64,000 nt of DNA from Parafilimonas terrae (lineage in GTDB: Bacteria > Bacteroidota > Bacteroidia > Chitinophagales > Chitinophagaceae), in contig NZ_FOXQ01000016.1 of the NCBI RefSeq assembly GCF_900115755.1, positions 35,855-99,854 on the forward strand, read 5' to 3'. Positions 1 through 9,040 of this stretch are shown piece after piece. The first letter of the stretch is position 1, and the number at the start of each line of letters is the position of its first letter. The position numbers were made by a program, and so were the translations under genes. The notes beneath the pieces are model-generated. The model was not told the origin of the DNA, did not search any database, and saw nothing but the letters and a program-made list of their open reading frames with translations.

Positions 1-9
1 AAAAAGTGT

Positions 10-438
10 ATGGCTATAAAAGTGATTGATCATGGGTCTGACGATTATAAACAAATGATCGCTTTGAGACAATTACTTTTACGCAAACCGCTTGGCCTCA
101 ATTTTAGTGATGATGAACTGGCTGAAGAAGAAAGCGATATTTTAATAGGATGTTTTGATGAAGATAAACTTGAAGGCTGCTGCCTTCTCACAGAAAGTGC
201 GCCAGGCGTTTTACGCCTGCGCCAGATGGCTGTGATTTCGGGGCTGCAAGGCAAAGGCGTGGGCCGTGCTATTTTGCAGTTTGCTGAAAATATAGCCCGG
301 GACAGAGGTTATAAAAAGATGGTTATGCATGCCCGTAAAACTGCCACTGGTTTTTATGAAAAACTTGGGTACACAATTATGAGCGAGGAATTTATTGAAG
401 TGTCAATACCGCATTATTTGATGGAAAAAGACCTATGA
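10..438 (+). CDS. GNAT family N-acetyltransferase
   Basis: A 142-residue single-domain protein of the GNAT fold, which transfers an acetyl group from acetyl-CoA to an amine. The acetyl-CoA pyrophosphate-binding loop is visible as QGKGVG at residues 80-85, followed by the helix RAILQFAENIA, and a late GFYEKLGY motif that is typical of the C-terminal part of the fold. Length is normal for the family. It is the first gene in the window and converges with the next gene, overlapping its 3' end by six bases. The substrate cannot be read from the sequence; small-molecule or ElaA-like targets are possible. Confidence 0.85.
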   Translation: MAIKVIDHGSDDYKQMIALRQLLLRKPLGLNFSDDELAEEESDILIGCFDEDKLEGCCLLTESAPGVLRLRQMAVISGLQGKGVGRAILQFAENIARDRGYKKMVMHARKTATGFYEKLGYTIMSEEFIEVSIPHYLMEKDL

Positions 439-915
439 TTTTCCTTTCCTGATATTATCCTGCAGCAGCGTTCTCACGCCAGATGTTTCATCGCTCCCAA
501 GATTATTCTTCGGAACAAGAAAAAAAGATTTTGGCGAAAAATAAAGATGAAAAAAATAAGGCGTTTCAAAATAATTGCTGAACCTGTTCCATTCCCATTC
601 TACTCTTCCTTTATCATTTTCCAGCGCTATATATGAGGGCTGAAAGTAAATAGTAAAACTTTCTTTAAAAGTGAGTGAACGTTTATATACAATGGCCGGC
701 ATTAAAAACCAGAAAGAAATGAGAAAGAAAAACCAAATAAAAGCGCCTAATAAAAATGGCTGCGGATGTATTTTCCCCGAAAAATATAATACACCGGAAA
801 TAATGTCGAATAAAATAATAATAATGAACAATAACTTTATTTCCCGCTGAGCAATAAAGTGGTAACGCAGCGCCTGGAGCACTTTCTTTTTGTTATACGA
901 AAAACTAAAATGCAT
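433..915 (-). CDS. YcxB-like small membrane protein
   Basis: A 160-residue protein with two predicted transmembrane segments close together (about residues 27-50 and 54-77) followed by a soluble C-terminal part rich in aromatic residues with the pattern VEWEWNRFSNYFET. This layout (two helices, then a PH-like domain with a central W-x-W) is that of the YcxB family of unknown function. It faces the acetyltransferase tail to tail. No enzymatic residues are recognisable. The family assignment is from overall pattern, not alignment. Confidence 0.6.
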   Translation of the reverse strand: MHFSFSYNKKKVLQALRYHFIAQREIKLLFIIIILFDIISGVLYFSGKIHPQPFLLGAFIWFFFLISFWFLMPAIVYKRSLTFKESFTIYFQPSYIALENDKGRVEWEWNRFSNYFETPYFFHLYFSPKSFFLVPKNNLGSDETSGVRTLLQDNIRKGKS

Positions 916-930
916 TAGCTGTAACGATTA

Positions 931-2616
931 TTAGAAATCGTGGTAAAGATTGTAAAGACTGGTTTTAATACCAAAAGAAAAATAAAATTCAGACTGGTTT
1001 ACAATGGAAGACTTCCTGCTGCGGTAGGCTATACTCGCCTGTACCCCCAGCCTGTTTGCGGGGTTTATAAGATAGCCTGCAATAAGCTGGTTGTAAGAAT
1101 ATTTTGTTTTAATGCCCTGGCCTGTTTTAGTGCCAAATTGCGGAATGCCTTCTTCGCCTCCCCATAAATCTTCGCCATTATTATAAGGAACGCCGGGGTT
1201 TTCTCCACGTACTGTATAAAGATTCTCAAGTGAACCATACCAGCGTTTATTGGAATAATTAAACAGCGAAATAACTTCGTTATAGTTGGCCGCAAAAGGT
1301 GTGGTAAGCGATTGATAAAAATGCGTGTAGTTTAGGCTGATATTGTTGCCTACCCCATGACCGTAAATATAAGGGCGCACACTATTCCATTCCAGCCTGT
1401 GCGATAAACCCTGCACATTAAAAATGTCTTTATTCCACATACCTAACTGGAAAGCATATTTATTGCCATAGAATTGAGAATGATTATCCAGCGATTTTTT
1501 TATAAATATATCATCCAAAGCCGCCTGGCCATAAACAAATCCTTTTTTATATATTTTATATTTCACATTAAGGCCCATCATCGCATTATCAGGTGAGCCA
1601 AGTGTAAACTCAACCGGCCTTGTAAAAATGATTGGGTTTAGATATTGCACATCAAAGCCCCTGTTGAAATTGGTATCTTTTGCAATCCAGGTTACTGCAT
1701 CAAACAAACCTACCTGCAGTTTTTTTGTATTAAAGCCGAGGTAATGAATGGTGCTGTATTTAGGCTGCGGCCTTCCATCAACTTCATACCAGAAATTATT
1801 GGTATAATGATTATACAAAACATTATAGGTTAATTTCCATAACCGCGCCTGCAATCGCACATAAGGATAGTTGTTGGCATTGTCAGATAACAGCAAACTT
1901 CTGTAACCGTCACCAATAAAATTTTTACCATAGCCGCCGGCTATTAAAAGATATTTATTAGGTGTATAGGTTACATTGAAATTGAAATTGGTATAAGCAA
2001 ACCTGTTGCCATTTGTAAGTTTAGCCGAGTTTTCTCCCGGGATAATATACCTGCCTGATGCAGGGTCAAACCGGTTATATTTTGCATAAATAATACTATC
2101 TAAGTATTGGGGATATTCATTCAGATTAGTAATTATGCCAAGATTGAATGACAGCTTTTTATTGAAAGTGGCCTGCATGTTTATACCGGCGCCAAAATTT
2201 ACCAATACACCATCTTTTTCATTTGATTTACCCAGGCCTGCATCAAGATATGGATCGAGCGTAAAAACGCTGTTGGGGCCAACTGCCCTTACCATATTCG
2301 TGTTCATCAGGTCGCCCTTTAAAGCTGATCCCAAACCGAAAACACTGTCTTGCAATGTTGATTTATGTATGATGTTCAACCGCTCGAGTTCCAGCCAGTT
2401 TTGAGAGCGAAAACCGGTGAAAACAGAAGAGTCGGCATCTATCAATAATTCATTTAACCTGTTTTGAACGTTTTGATTCAAGGGTATTTGCTGTGCATGC
2501 AGTAAACTGCCAGTGCCCAAAAAAGCGAAAAAGCATATTGATAAATACCGCAGTTTTTTCAAAGCATTGTATTTAAAAATCATAAATAAGCTTGCGGAAA
2601 GTAAAACGAACGCCAA
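931..2616 (-). CDS. Outer-membrane beta-barrel protein, RemB/Wzi-like, paralogue 1
   Basis: A 561-residue exported protein; the more likely start is the ATG at 2583 (residue 12), which gives a clean signal peptide ending LLHAQ and an 11-base overlap with the upstream gene, suggesting translational coupling. The body alternates short amphipathic strands rich in Y, N and G, as in outer-membrane barrels. It shares the motif GYGKNFIGDGYRSLLLSD with the gene before it, so the two are tandem paralogues. Related Bacteroidota proteins are annotated as gliding-motility RemB or capsule-assembly Wzi. Its neighbours (a glycosyltransferase and a priming transferase) favour surface polysaccharide attachment or assembly. 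Confidence 0.7.
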   Translation of the reverse strand: MAFVLLSASLFMIFKYNALKKLRYLSICFFAFLGTGSLLHAQQIPLNQNVQNRLNELLIDADSSVFTGFRSQNWLELERLNIIHKSTLQDSVFGLGSALKGDLMNTNMVRAVGPNSVFTLDPYLDAGLGKSNEKDGVLVNFGAGINMQATFNKKLSFNLGIITNLNEYPQYLDSIIYAKYNRFDPASGRYIIPGENSAKLTNGNRFAYTNFNFNVTYTPNKYLLIAGGYGKNFIGDGYRSLLLSDNANNYPYVRLQARLWKLTYNVLYNHYTNNFWYEVDGRPQPKYSTIHYLGFNTKKLQVGLFDAVTWIAKDTNFNRGFDVQYLNPIIFTRPVEFTLGSPDNAMMGLNVKYKIYKKGFVYGQAALDDIFIKKSLDNHSQFYGNKYAFQLGMWNKDIFNVQGLSHRLEWNSVRPYIYGHGVGNNISLNYTHFYQSLTTPFAANYNEVISLFNYSNKRWYGSLENLYTVRGENPGVPYNNGEDLWGGEEGIPQFGTKTGQGIKTKYSYNQLIAGYLINPANRLGVQASIAYRSRKSSIVNQSEFYFSFGIKTSLYNLYHDF

Positions 2617-4156
2617 AATAAAAATACAGGTCTTTGTAATTGCTTAATTTATTGGATTCCTTCCTGTAAACAGCGCCGGTTTCTAATCTCAGGTTCGTTT
2701 TTTTGTTTAAAATATAAGCCAGCCTAACATCGCCATAGAAGAGCTTTGTGTTTAAGCCCTGGCCTGTTTTAACGTTGCCGCTTGTTGTATGCGTGTCAAG
2801 CGGCTTAAAAATATCGCGGCCATAGTTAACTAAAGCTGATGAATCGTTGCCGTAACGGGCCACCATAGTTTCCACCCTTGCATACCATCTGTTATAAGTA
2901 TAATCAGCCACCAAAAGGCCTTCCTTAAAATTGGCGCCAAGCGGATGGGCGAGTGACTGACCATTATGAATGTAGGCTGTGGTAATTGTGTCCGATGCAT
3001 AGCTGTATGGCCTTACCGTATTAAATTCAAGTTGCGCATTTAAATTATCTACCTTAAACAGGTTGCCTGCACGAACGCCTATTTGAAAACCGTTTCGTTT
3101 TTCCCAGTCTTCACTGCCGCTTTTATCCAGCATAAATTGCGCATAAGCTGTAACGGTGGGCACGATTGTATATTTTACATTCAAACCATAGATGTCATTA
3201 TTTTTTAAGCCTGAAGGCGATTCAGATGCATGGGCGAAAATGATGGGGCTAAAATGTGTTAAGCCCAAGTTAGTTTCGCGATCTGCATTTTCCATTGAAG
3301 AAACCACCGCATTAAAAATGCCGATATTTAAATTTTTGGTGGCATGCCAGTCGAGCAGATAAGTCTGGCCCCATTTGCGCGGAAACCCGGCGGCATAAAT
3401 ACTGTTATCTCTTTCAACCATATATTCTGAATACATCACAGAATATTGAAAATTGCCAAAGGTTAAAGCCGTGCGGAAATAAGGATAACTAATATTATAA
3501 TCGCTGAGCAATAAAGAGCGATAGCCATCGCCTATAAAATTTCTTCCATAACCAAGATCAAAGAGAACGTGTTTGCTGGGCGTGTAAATAAGTTTTGCAG
3601 ATGAATAACTGAAATCAAAACCCTTATCATTGAACCCTTTGTAGCGGTTTTCAAACGGTACCACCCGGTTTTTTCTTATGAAGCTATCTACGTAGCCCGG
3701 AAAGTTAGCCTGGTTTTCATACAGCTCCGTCTGGAAATAAAATTTATCGCCAACATTCCCGTTTAATTGAAAGCCCCTTGTATTGGTATAAATAAATCCT
3801 GATTTGTCGGAATTATTAGTTGACGTTGGGATTTTACGATGGGTTGAGCCTGCAAATTCATCAAAAATTATATCGCCGAAAATATTAAAATCAGGCTGCT
3901 GTACCTGCAGTAAATGCTCTTCAAAAAATTTACGGTAAAGCCAGGTTTGATTACTTTTTTGATAAGTTGAATCTGTGTAAAGAACCGGTTTCCATGCGGT
4001 ATGCGCAAAAGTGTCGGTATTGTATAAAACAGATTGCTGGTTAAAATCATTGGTAACACGCAAAACCGGCGCCTGGGCGTTTAGGTTTAAAGCAGATAAA
4101 AGCAAAATAAGGCAGAATAAAAGTAACAGCTTGTTAGCATTTTGTGTGTTGCTCAT
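2573..4156 (-). CDS. Outer-membrane beta-barrel protein, RemB/Wzi-like, paralogue 2
   Basis: A 527-residue exported protein with an N-terminal signal peptide (hydrophobic LLLLFCLILLLSALN, cleavage after LNAQA). It carries the same GYGRNFIGDGYRSLLLSD motif as its downstream neighbour and the same strand pattern, ending in a C-terminal aromatic residue (YDF), as is common for outer-membrane barrels. The stop codon lies inside the start region of the next gene, so the pair is probably cotranscribed and translationally coupled. Role is inferred: outer-membrane component of capsule or exopolysaccharide assembly, or of gliding; the sequence alone does not separate these. Confidence 0.7.
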   Translation of the reverse strand: MSNTQNANKLLLLFCLILLLSALNLNAQAPVLRVTNDFNQQSVLYNTDTFAHTAWKPVLYTDSTYQKSNQTWLYRKFFEEHLLQVQQPDFNIFGDIIFDEFAGSTHRKIPTSTNNSDKSGFIYTNTRGFQLNGNVGDKFYFQTELYENQANFPGYVDSFIRKNRVVPFENRYKGFNDKGFDFSYSSAKLIYTPSKHVLFDLGYGRNFIGDGYRSLLLSDYNISYPYFRTALTFGNFQYSVMYSEYMVERDNSIYAAGFPRKWGQTYLLDWHATKNLNIGIFNAVVSSMENADRETNLGLTHFSPIIFAHASESPSGLKNNDIYGLNVKYTIVPTVTAYAQFMLDKSGSEDWEKRNGFQIGVRAGNLFKVDNLNAQLEFNTVRPYSYASDTITTAYIHNGQSLAHPLGANFKEGLLVADYTYNRWYARVETMVARYGNDSSALVNYGRDIFKPLDTHTTSGNVKTGQGLNTKLFYGDVRLAYILNKKTNLRLETGAVYRKESNKLSNYKDLYFYFGVRFTFRKLIYDF

Positions 4157-4231
4157 TCAGGAGGCTGATTTGCTGAAGCGGTAAAAGTACTTATAAAAAT
4201 GATAAGTACTTAAACGGGATTTCCTGCTGAA

Positions 4232-5527
4232 TTATTTTGCCAGGGATAATTGTAATTCAGGAATGAGTAGGTTAACAGCTAAAACTTCAGTTACATATTG
4301 TTGCATTATTTTATCAAGACAGAGATGCTTTTCTGCATAGCTTCTTGCGTTTATTTGCAGCGTATTATCATTTGTTGCAAGTGCTTTTTCAAAGCATTTC
4401 TTTAATTCCGTTATATCTTCAGGCAAGCATACAAGGCCAAGATTATTATTCACAACTGTATTATACAAAGCCGAGCCTTTTTCTGCAGTTACTGCAACAA
4501 GCCCGCCAACAGAACAAATATTGCCAAGCTTTGACGGCATAACAAGATTGGCTACACCGGCCTTTTGTATAATAAGATGCACATCTGCCGTGTTTAAAAA
4601 TTCGTTCAGTTTTTCTTCCGGCTGCAGCGGCAGAAAGCGTATATTGTCCAGCTTCATTTCAGCAGCTTTTTGTTCCAGCTCCATTTTATAGGGGCCGGTG
4701 CCGCAAATAATAAATTGGGCCTGCTTTTGTTCCTGCTTAAACTTCTCTGCAACCCATAATACATTTTCGAGCCCTTGTTTTTCACCAATAGCCCCTGAAT
4801 ATAAAATAACCGGTGTATAAGGCTTTAAGCCGAAGGATTCCTTTAAGGCTTCATTATTTTTTATGCGATAGAAATGGTTTGTATTGGTCCAGTTAGGAAA
4901 CAGGTATATTTTTTTATCTGTTTTTGTTTGTGCTTTTTCCTGAATGCCTTTTGATATAGTACTTATCCTGTCGGCTTTCCTTAAAATGAAACTTTCAATT
5001 TTAAACAATATGCCAAGCAGCATTTTAGAAGAAATCATATTCAGTTCTTTTGCAGCATCCACCTGCAAGTCCTGTATATGGTATAAAAATTTCGCTTTTG
5101 ATATAGATTTATAAAAAGCAGCGGCTACGCCTAATGGCAATGGCGGCGCAACCGTCATTACGTAATCAAACTTTTTGCCGGTAAGGCTGATAAGTTTAAA
5201 AATGACGGAAATAAAAAATGTAAAATCAAACAACATTCTTTTTGCACCGGTGGGGTTTGCCGGCGTGTAATGCGGGCAGCGGTAAACCATTATTTTATTA
5301 TTACCCGCTGTAATTTTTACTTCCCTGGTAAATCTTTTACTGCGCTTATTATACGGCGGCTGCACTTTCCAATAAGGATAATACGGATAGGTAGAAATTA
5401 CGGTGCATTCAAACCCGTTATCGGCTAACCAGTCTATCATTTCGCTGTTATAACGGCCAATGCCTGTAGGTTCAGGGTAATAGTTCCCTGCAATGAGCAG
5501 TAGTTTTGAGTTCATGTGGATAAGCAA
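4232..5527 (-). CDS. Glycosyltransferase family 4, WcaI-like
   Basis: A 431-residue GT-B fold glycosyltransferase that would add a sugar to a lipid-linked oligosaccharide at the inner face of the inner membrane. The N-terminal domain begins with LLIAGNYYPEPTGIGRYN, a hallmark of the WcaI subgroup of colanic-acid type transferases, and the donor-binding C-terminal domain contains VILYSGAIGEKQGLENVL and a later E-rich loop. The true start may be the second Met (5515), which directly precedes the first strand. It sits between the barrel pair and the priming transferase on the same strand, so it is probably part of the same exopolysaccharide group. Confidence 0.85.
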   Translation of the reverse strand: MLIHMNSKLLLIAGNYYPEPTGIGRYNSEMIDWLADNGFECTVISTYPYYPYWKVQPPYNKRSKRFTREVKITAGNNKIMVYRCPHYTPANPTGAKRMLFDFTFFISVIFKLISLTGKKFDYVMTVAPPLPLGVAAAFYKSISKAKFLYHIQDLQVDAAKELNMISSKMLLGILFKIESFILRKADRISTISKGIQEKAQTKTDKKIYLFPNWTNTNHFYRIKNNEALKESFGLKPYTPVILYSGAIGEKQGLENVLWVAEKFKQEQKQAQFIICGTGPYKMELEQKAAEMKLDNIRFLPLQPEEKLNEFLNTADVHLIIQKAGVANLVMPSKLGNICSVGGLVAVTAEKGSALYNTVVNNNLGLVCLPEDITELKKCFEKALATNDNTLQINARSYAEKHLCLDKIMQQYVTEVLAVNLLIPELQLSLAK

Positions 5528-5712
5528 TCTTTTATAGCAAGCAAGGGCTTTGTTGAAATCGTTGTGTTTGCTGTAATTTCTTTAGCCGGTTTTTGCTATT
5601 GGGTACGAATACAAATGAATAAAAAGTTTTTAAAAATTTATAAGGTTGTATAAAAATTATTAGTGTATTAAATATATTTTCCCGGCAACGATAAAAGCTT
5701 TTGGAAAGCATT

Positions 5713-7050
5713 TTAATAAGCCATTTTATCTCCTCTTAAAATAGCAATAAATGTAAGGATCATAATTTTAATATCAAGCAAAAGGCTCCAGTTTTCCATA
5801 TACCATATATCATGTGCAACACGCTGTTCCATGAATTGTATATTTTTTATTTCGCCCCTGAATCCATTCACCTGCGCCCAGCCCGTTAAGCCGGGTTTTA
5901 AATAAAGCCTTACCATGTAATGATTTACTGCGTTGCTGTATTGTTCGGTGTGATAAAGCATGTGCGGCCTGGGCCCCGCAATGCTCATATCGCCCATAAA
6001 TACATTTAAAAATTGAGGGAATTCATCAAGGCTTGTTTTTCTTAAAAACCTGCCGACCCTTGTTATCCTGCTGTCTTCTTTAGCGGCCTGGCAGGTATTG
6101 GAAACTTCATTTATATGCATGCTCCTGAACTTGAGGCATGTAAAAGGATTATTATCCCGTCCCGACCGGACCTGTGCAAAAAAAACAGGCCCTTTGCTGT
6201 CAAGTTTAATTAACAGGCTTACCAGCGGTATAAGCCATGAAAGCACAAAAACAATAACAATGGCACTCACCAGTAAATCAAAGGTTCGCTTAAGCAGCCG
6301 TTTATAAAAAGATTTCAGAGGCTCTTTATATTGTTCCAATACAGGCATCCCGCCCAAGTGGTTAACATGATAAACGCCTGTTTCAAAATTTTTATCAGGT
6401 GCAATAAAATTAACCCTGATGCAATATTTCTCGGCTTCCCTGGTTAAAGCGGCAATAGGAACGTGCTCTTCATGCTGCATGGAAACATACAGGGCCCTTA
6501 TGCGGTTTTTCCTGGCAAAGCTTATGTACTCTGATAAAAGTTCGCCTTTACCGCTTTCATTTTTGGTGTTATGCTCCGAATGCCCGGGCATGTTATGATA
6601 AAGGCTTAGTTTTAATTTTTTAGCAAATTCACGGGCTTTATCATCATAACCTATTACTGCAATACGCCGGTTTCCGTTTAATATTTTTTGTTTGAAAAAG
6701 GTAATGGAAGCAGCGTGCGCATAAATTACCAAAGCGACTAAAGCGTAAATTAATGCCAGTATAAAAAAAGCTATAACAGGAAGATTAAAATATAACGATA
6801 ATAAAGTGGTAAGCAGGTACATGCTGCAGATGAATAACATCAGCAATTTTTTTCTTTGCGTAAATAGCTTTCTATTGCCTTGTTGTATAATCTTAAGCAG
6901 GTTAAAGTTTATTATAATAAAAGCTGCGTTTATAAGGCAGATGGCTATTTTAATATAAACAGCAATAGAAGCATCACTTATAAAGAATAGGGATACAGCA
7001 AGCAACGCGTTTAAGCAAGCAATTCTATAAAAAGTAAGTTGCTTATACAT
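5713..7050 (-). CDS. Polyprenyl-phosphate sugar phosphotransferase (priming enzyme, WcaJ/WbaP type)
   Basis: A 445-residue integral membrane enzyme that transfers a sugar-1-phosphate from a nucleotide sugar to undecaprenyl phosphate, the first step of exopolysaccharide repeat-unit synthesis. The N-terminal part has about four hydrophobic helices, followed by a nucleotide-binding-like domain (RIAVIGYDDKAREFAKKL, around residue 128), then a fifth helix and the catalytic bacterial sugar-transferase domain from about residue 237 (KRTFDLLVSAIVIV, then KFRSM, TSLDEFPQFLNVFMGDMS, GPRPH and LKPGLTGWAQVNG). Complete and of normal length. It probably primes a polysaccharide made with the neighbouring glycosyltransferase; it could also serve the large locus at the right end, which shows no priming enzyme of its own in the window. 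Confidence 0.9.
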   Translation of the reverse strand: MYKQLTFYRIACLNALLAVSLFFISDASIAVYIKIAICLINAAFIIINFNLLKIIQQGNRKLFTQRKKLLMLFICSMYLLTTLLSLYFNLPVIAFFILALIYALVALVIYAHAASITFFKQKILNGNRRIAVIGYDDKAREFAKKLKLSLYHNMPGHSEHNTKNESGKGELLSEYISFARKNRIRALYVSMQHEEHVPIAALTREAEKYCIRVNFIAPDKNFETGVYHVNHLGGMPVLEQYKEPLKSFYKRLLKRTFDLLVSAIVIVFVLSWLIPLVSLLIKLDSKGPVFFAQVRSGRDNNPFTCLKFRSMHINEVSNTCQAAKEDSRITRVGRFLRKTSLDEFPQFLNVFMGDMSIAGPRPHMLYHTEQYSNAVNHYMVRLYLKPGLTGWAQVNGFRGEIKNIQFMEQRVAHDIWYMENWSLLLDIKIMILTFIAILRGDKMAY

Positions 7051-7357
7051 ATAGCATTGTATAGCAGCAATAAGTAAGGTTATTTTTTGATAATTGGTCC
7101 TGAGCTTATTGACGCCGTGTTAATATAAGACGAGAAAAATGATCAAACGTTCCCTTTGCTTATTAAAAATTGATATTTAAAGCGGGGAATTATTTAAAAC
7201 ATGCTTGTTTAAATAAATTCAACTGTATATTTAAGCCATCATTAAATGTATTGCCTGCAATTGTAAATAAGCTTCAAATGCTTGCTGCACTTAAGTTTGA
7301 AACCAATAATTGTGTGTAATACTTTTTTTCATAACCTGATGTAACAAATACAAAAAC
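7051..7357. other. Divergent intergenic region
   Basis: About 300 bases between divergently transcribed genes (priming transferase to the left, oxidoreductase to the right). It is AT-rich and must hold both promoters, but I see no clear TAnnTTTG box with an upstream TTTG, no repeat and no credible small ORF. Confidence 0.5.
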
Positions 7358-8668
7358 ATGAAACGCAGGCATTTCCTTCAATCATCATCAATGTACCTTG
7401 CTGGCGCTGCATTGATTCCAACAACATTGTCAGCAGCCACAAAAAAAGTTTCAGCAGCCGATAAAATCCGTGTGGGCGCCATAGGCATAAATGGTATGGG
7501 CTGGGCCGACCTCACCACCATGATCAAACATCCTGAAGCAGAATGCATCGCTTTATGTGATGTTGATAAGAATGTATTGGATAAACGTGTTGCTGAGCTG
7601 AAAGCAAAAAACATAAACGTAACGGCTTACAGCGATTACAGGAAGTTATTGGAGAATAAAGATATAGATGCAGTCATTATCGGCACGCCCGATCACTGGC
7701 ATTGCAAAATAATGATAGATGCCTGTGCAGCAGGCAAAGATGTTTATTGTGAAAAACCGGTTGGCAATTCAATAGTGGAATGTGCACGAATGATTGATGC
7801 CCAAAAAAAATATAACAGGGTAGTGCAGGTGGGCCAATGGCAGCGCAGCAATAAACATTATGCTGATGCCATGGAGTTTGTGCACTCAGGCAAGCTGGGC
7901 AATGTGCGCCTCGTAAAAGCCTGGGCTTACCAGGGTTGGATGAAATCAATTCCTGTGCAGCCTGATGGCCCTGCGCCTGCCGGTGTTGATTATAATATGT
8001 GGCTTGGCCCTGCTGAAAAAAGGCCTTTTAACCCCAACCGTTTTCATTTTAATTTTCGCTGGTACTGGGATTACGCCGGCGGCCTTATGACCGACTGGGG
8101 TGTGCACATGATTGACTATGCATTGCTTGGTTCAAAAGCAACTGTTCCAAAAAGCATAATGGCCAGCGGCGGCAAATTTGCTTATCCCGATGACGCCGAA
8201 CAAACACCCGATACGCTTACTACGGTTTATGATTTTGGCAATTTTAATATGCTCTGGGAACATGCCACCGGTATAAACGATGGGCCTTACCAGCGCGATC
8301 ATGGTGTGGCTTTTATTGGCAACAATGGAACGCTGGTAGTTGACCGCGGCGGATGGGAAGTAATTCCTGAAGTAATAAATGGCAGCAATAAAATGGAAGC
8401 CGTTGCCCGCCAGCCAAAAGTTGATGACGGCCTTTTATTGCATACACAGAATTTTTTAGATGTAATTAAATCACGCAAAACAGAAGACCTGCATTGCCCG
8501 GTACAGGCAGCGGCACATGTGGCAACGGTTTGCCAGATGGGCAATATTGCTTTCAGGGTTGGCAAAAAAATTTACTGGGACGATGCAAAGAAAAACTTTA
8601 CCGATAATGAGGCCAATGATTTGCTCCTTGCCAAATATCATAATGGATATGAATTGCCAAAAGTGTAG
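7358..8668 (+). CDS. Gfo/Idh/MocA family oxidoreductase with Tat signal
   Basis: A 436-residue NAD(P)-dependent sugar oxidoreductase. The N-terminus MKRRHFLQSS with a following hydrophobic stretch to TTLSAA is a twin-arginine signal, so the protein is probably exported folded with its cofactor. The Rossmann fold follows (RVGAIGINGMG, then CDVD), and the family motif CEKPVGNS with its catalytic Lys is present, as is a later HMIDYALLG segment. Length is standard. Two genes that act on the same kind of substrate, this one and the downstream DUF1080 protein, lie about 370 bases apart, which fits keto-sugar or glycoside oxidation in the periplasm. Exact substrate unknown. Confidence 0.88.
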   Translation: MKRRHFLQSSSMYLAGAALIPTTLSAATKKVSAADKIRVGAIGINGMGWADLTTMIKHPEAECIALCDVDKNVLDKRVAELKAKNINVTAYSDYRKLLENKDIDAVIIGTPDHWHCKIMIDACAAGKDVYCEKPVGNSIVECARMIDAQKKYNRVVQVGQWQRSNKHYADAMEFVHSGKLGNVRLVKAWAYQGWMKSIPVQPDGPAPAGVDYNMWLGPAEKRPFNPNRFHFNFRWYWDYAGGLMTDWGVHMIDYALLGSKATVPKSIMASGGKFAYPDDAEQTPDTLTTVYDFGNFNMLWEHATGINDGPYQRDHGVAFIGNNGTLVVDRGGWEVIPEVINGSNKMEAVARQPKVDDGLLLHTQNFLDVIKSRKTEDLHCPVQAAAHVATVCQMGNIAFRVGKKIYWDDAKKNFTDNEANDLLLAKYHNGYELPKV

Positions 8669-8779
8669 TTTATATTACCGGCTGCAGTAATTAATTCAGC
8701 AGGGCTGTGTCATCAATAGGTTTTATACGGCAGCTATTATGTGAAACGTGAATGTGAAGGGCGCATCATTGATAACGCA

Positions 8780-8879
8780 AATTTGAATTTGAAACTGCAG
8801 ATGCCATGAAAAGATGCAGATGACGGTAATGCGACGCAACCGTGTTTCATAGCATTAATTGGCTGGCAATAAAAATATC
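8780..8879 (+). repeat. Dispersed intergenic repeat, copy B
   Basis: About 100 bases that align by eye with 15849-15949 over nearly the whole length: shared blocks include ATTTGAA, TTGAAAC, CAGATGCCAT, a GCAG, a C(A/G)CAAC block and a final ATTGGC-GGCAA followed by an A-run. The two copies lie in different gene contexts, one upstream of a plus-strand gene and one upstream of a minus-strand gene, so a shared cis-regulatory role for neighbours is not obvious. Confidence 0.55.
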
Positions 8880-9006
8880 AAACAAATTCGAAAGAATTTT
8901 ATCATAACTGTGTTGTATGTTGCAACACATAAAAACAAATATCCAGGAATGAAATAAGCCACGCTGTTATAACTATTAAGCTGCTGCAAATAAATTTATA
9001 GCGAAT

Positions 9007-9014
9007 TACATTTG
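9007..9014 (+). promoter_or_regulatory. Promoter-like -7 box (TACATTTG)
   Basis: Matches the Bacteroidota -7 consensus TAnnTTTG and lies 26 bases before the start of the DUF1080 gene. No clear TTG was found at the usual -33 distance, so this is a partial match. Confidence 0.4.
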
Positions 9015-9040
9015 ACAAATAAAAAAATCAAAAATTACAA

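Larger units (their letters stand above)
8669..9040. other. Intergenic region with dispersed-repeat copy B and a promoter-like box
   Basis: This gap contains a copy of an intergenic repeat (8780-8879) that recurs upstream of metH, and a TAnnTTTG-type box (TACATTTG, 9007-9014) 26 bases ahead of the downstream ATG. No ORF of note and no strong hairpin terminator was seen after the oxidoreductase gene. Confidence 0.55.
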
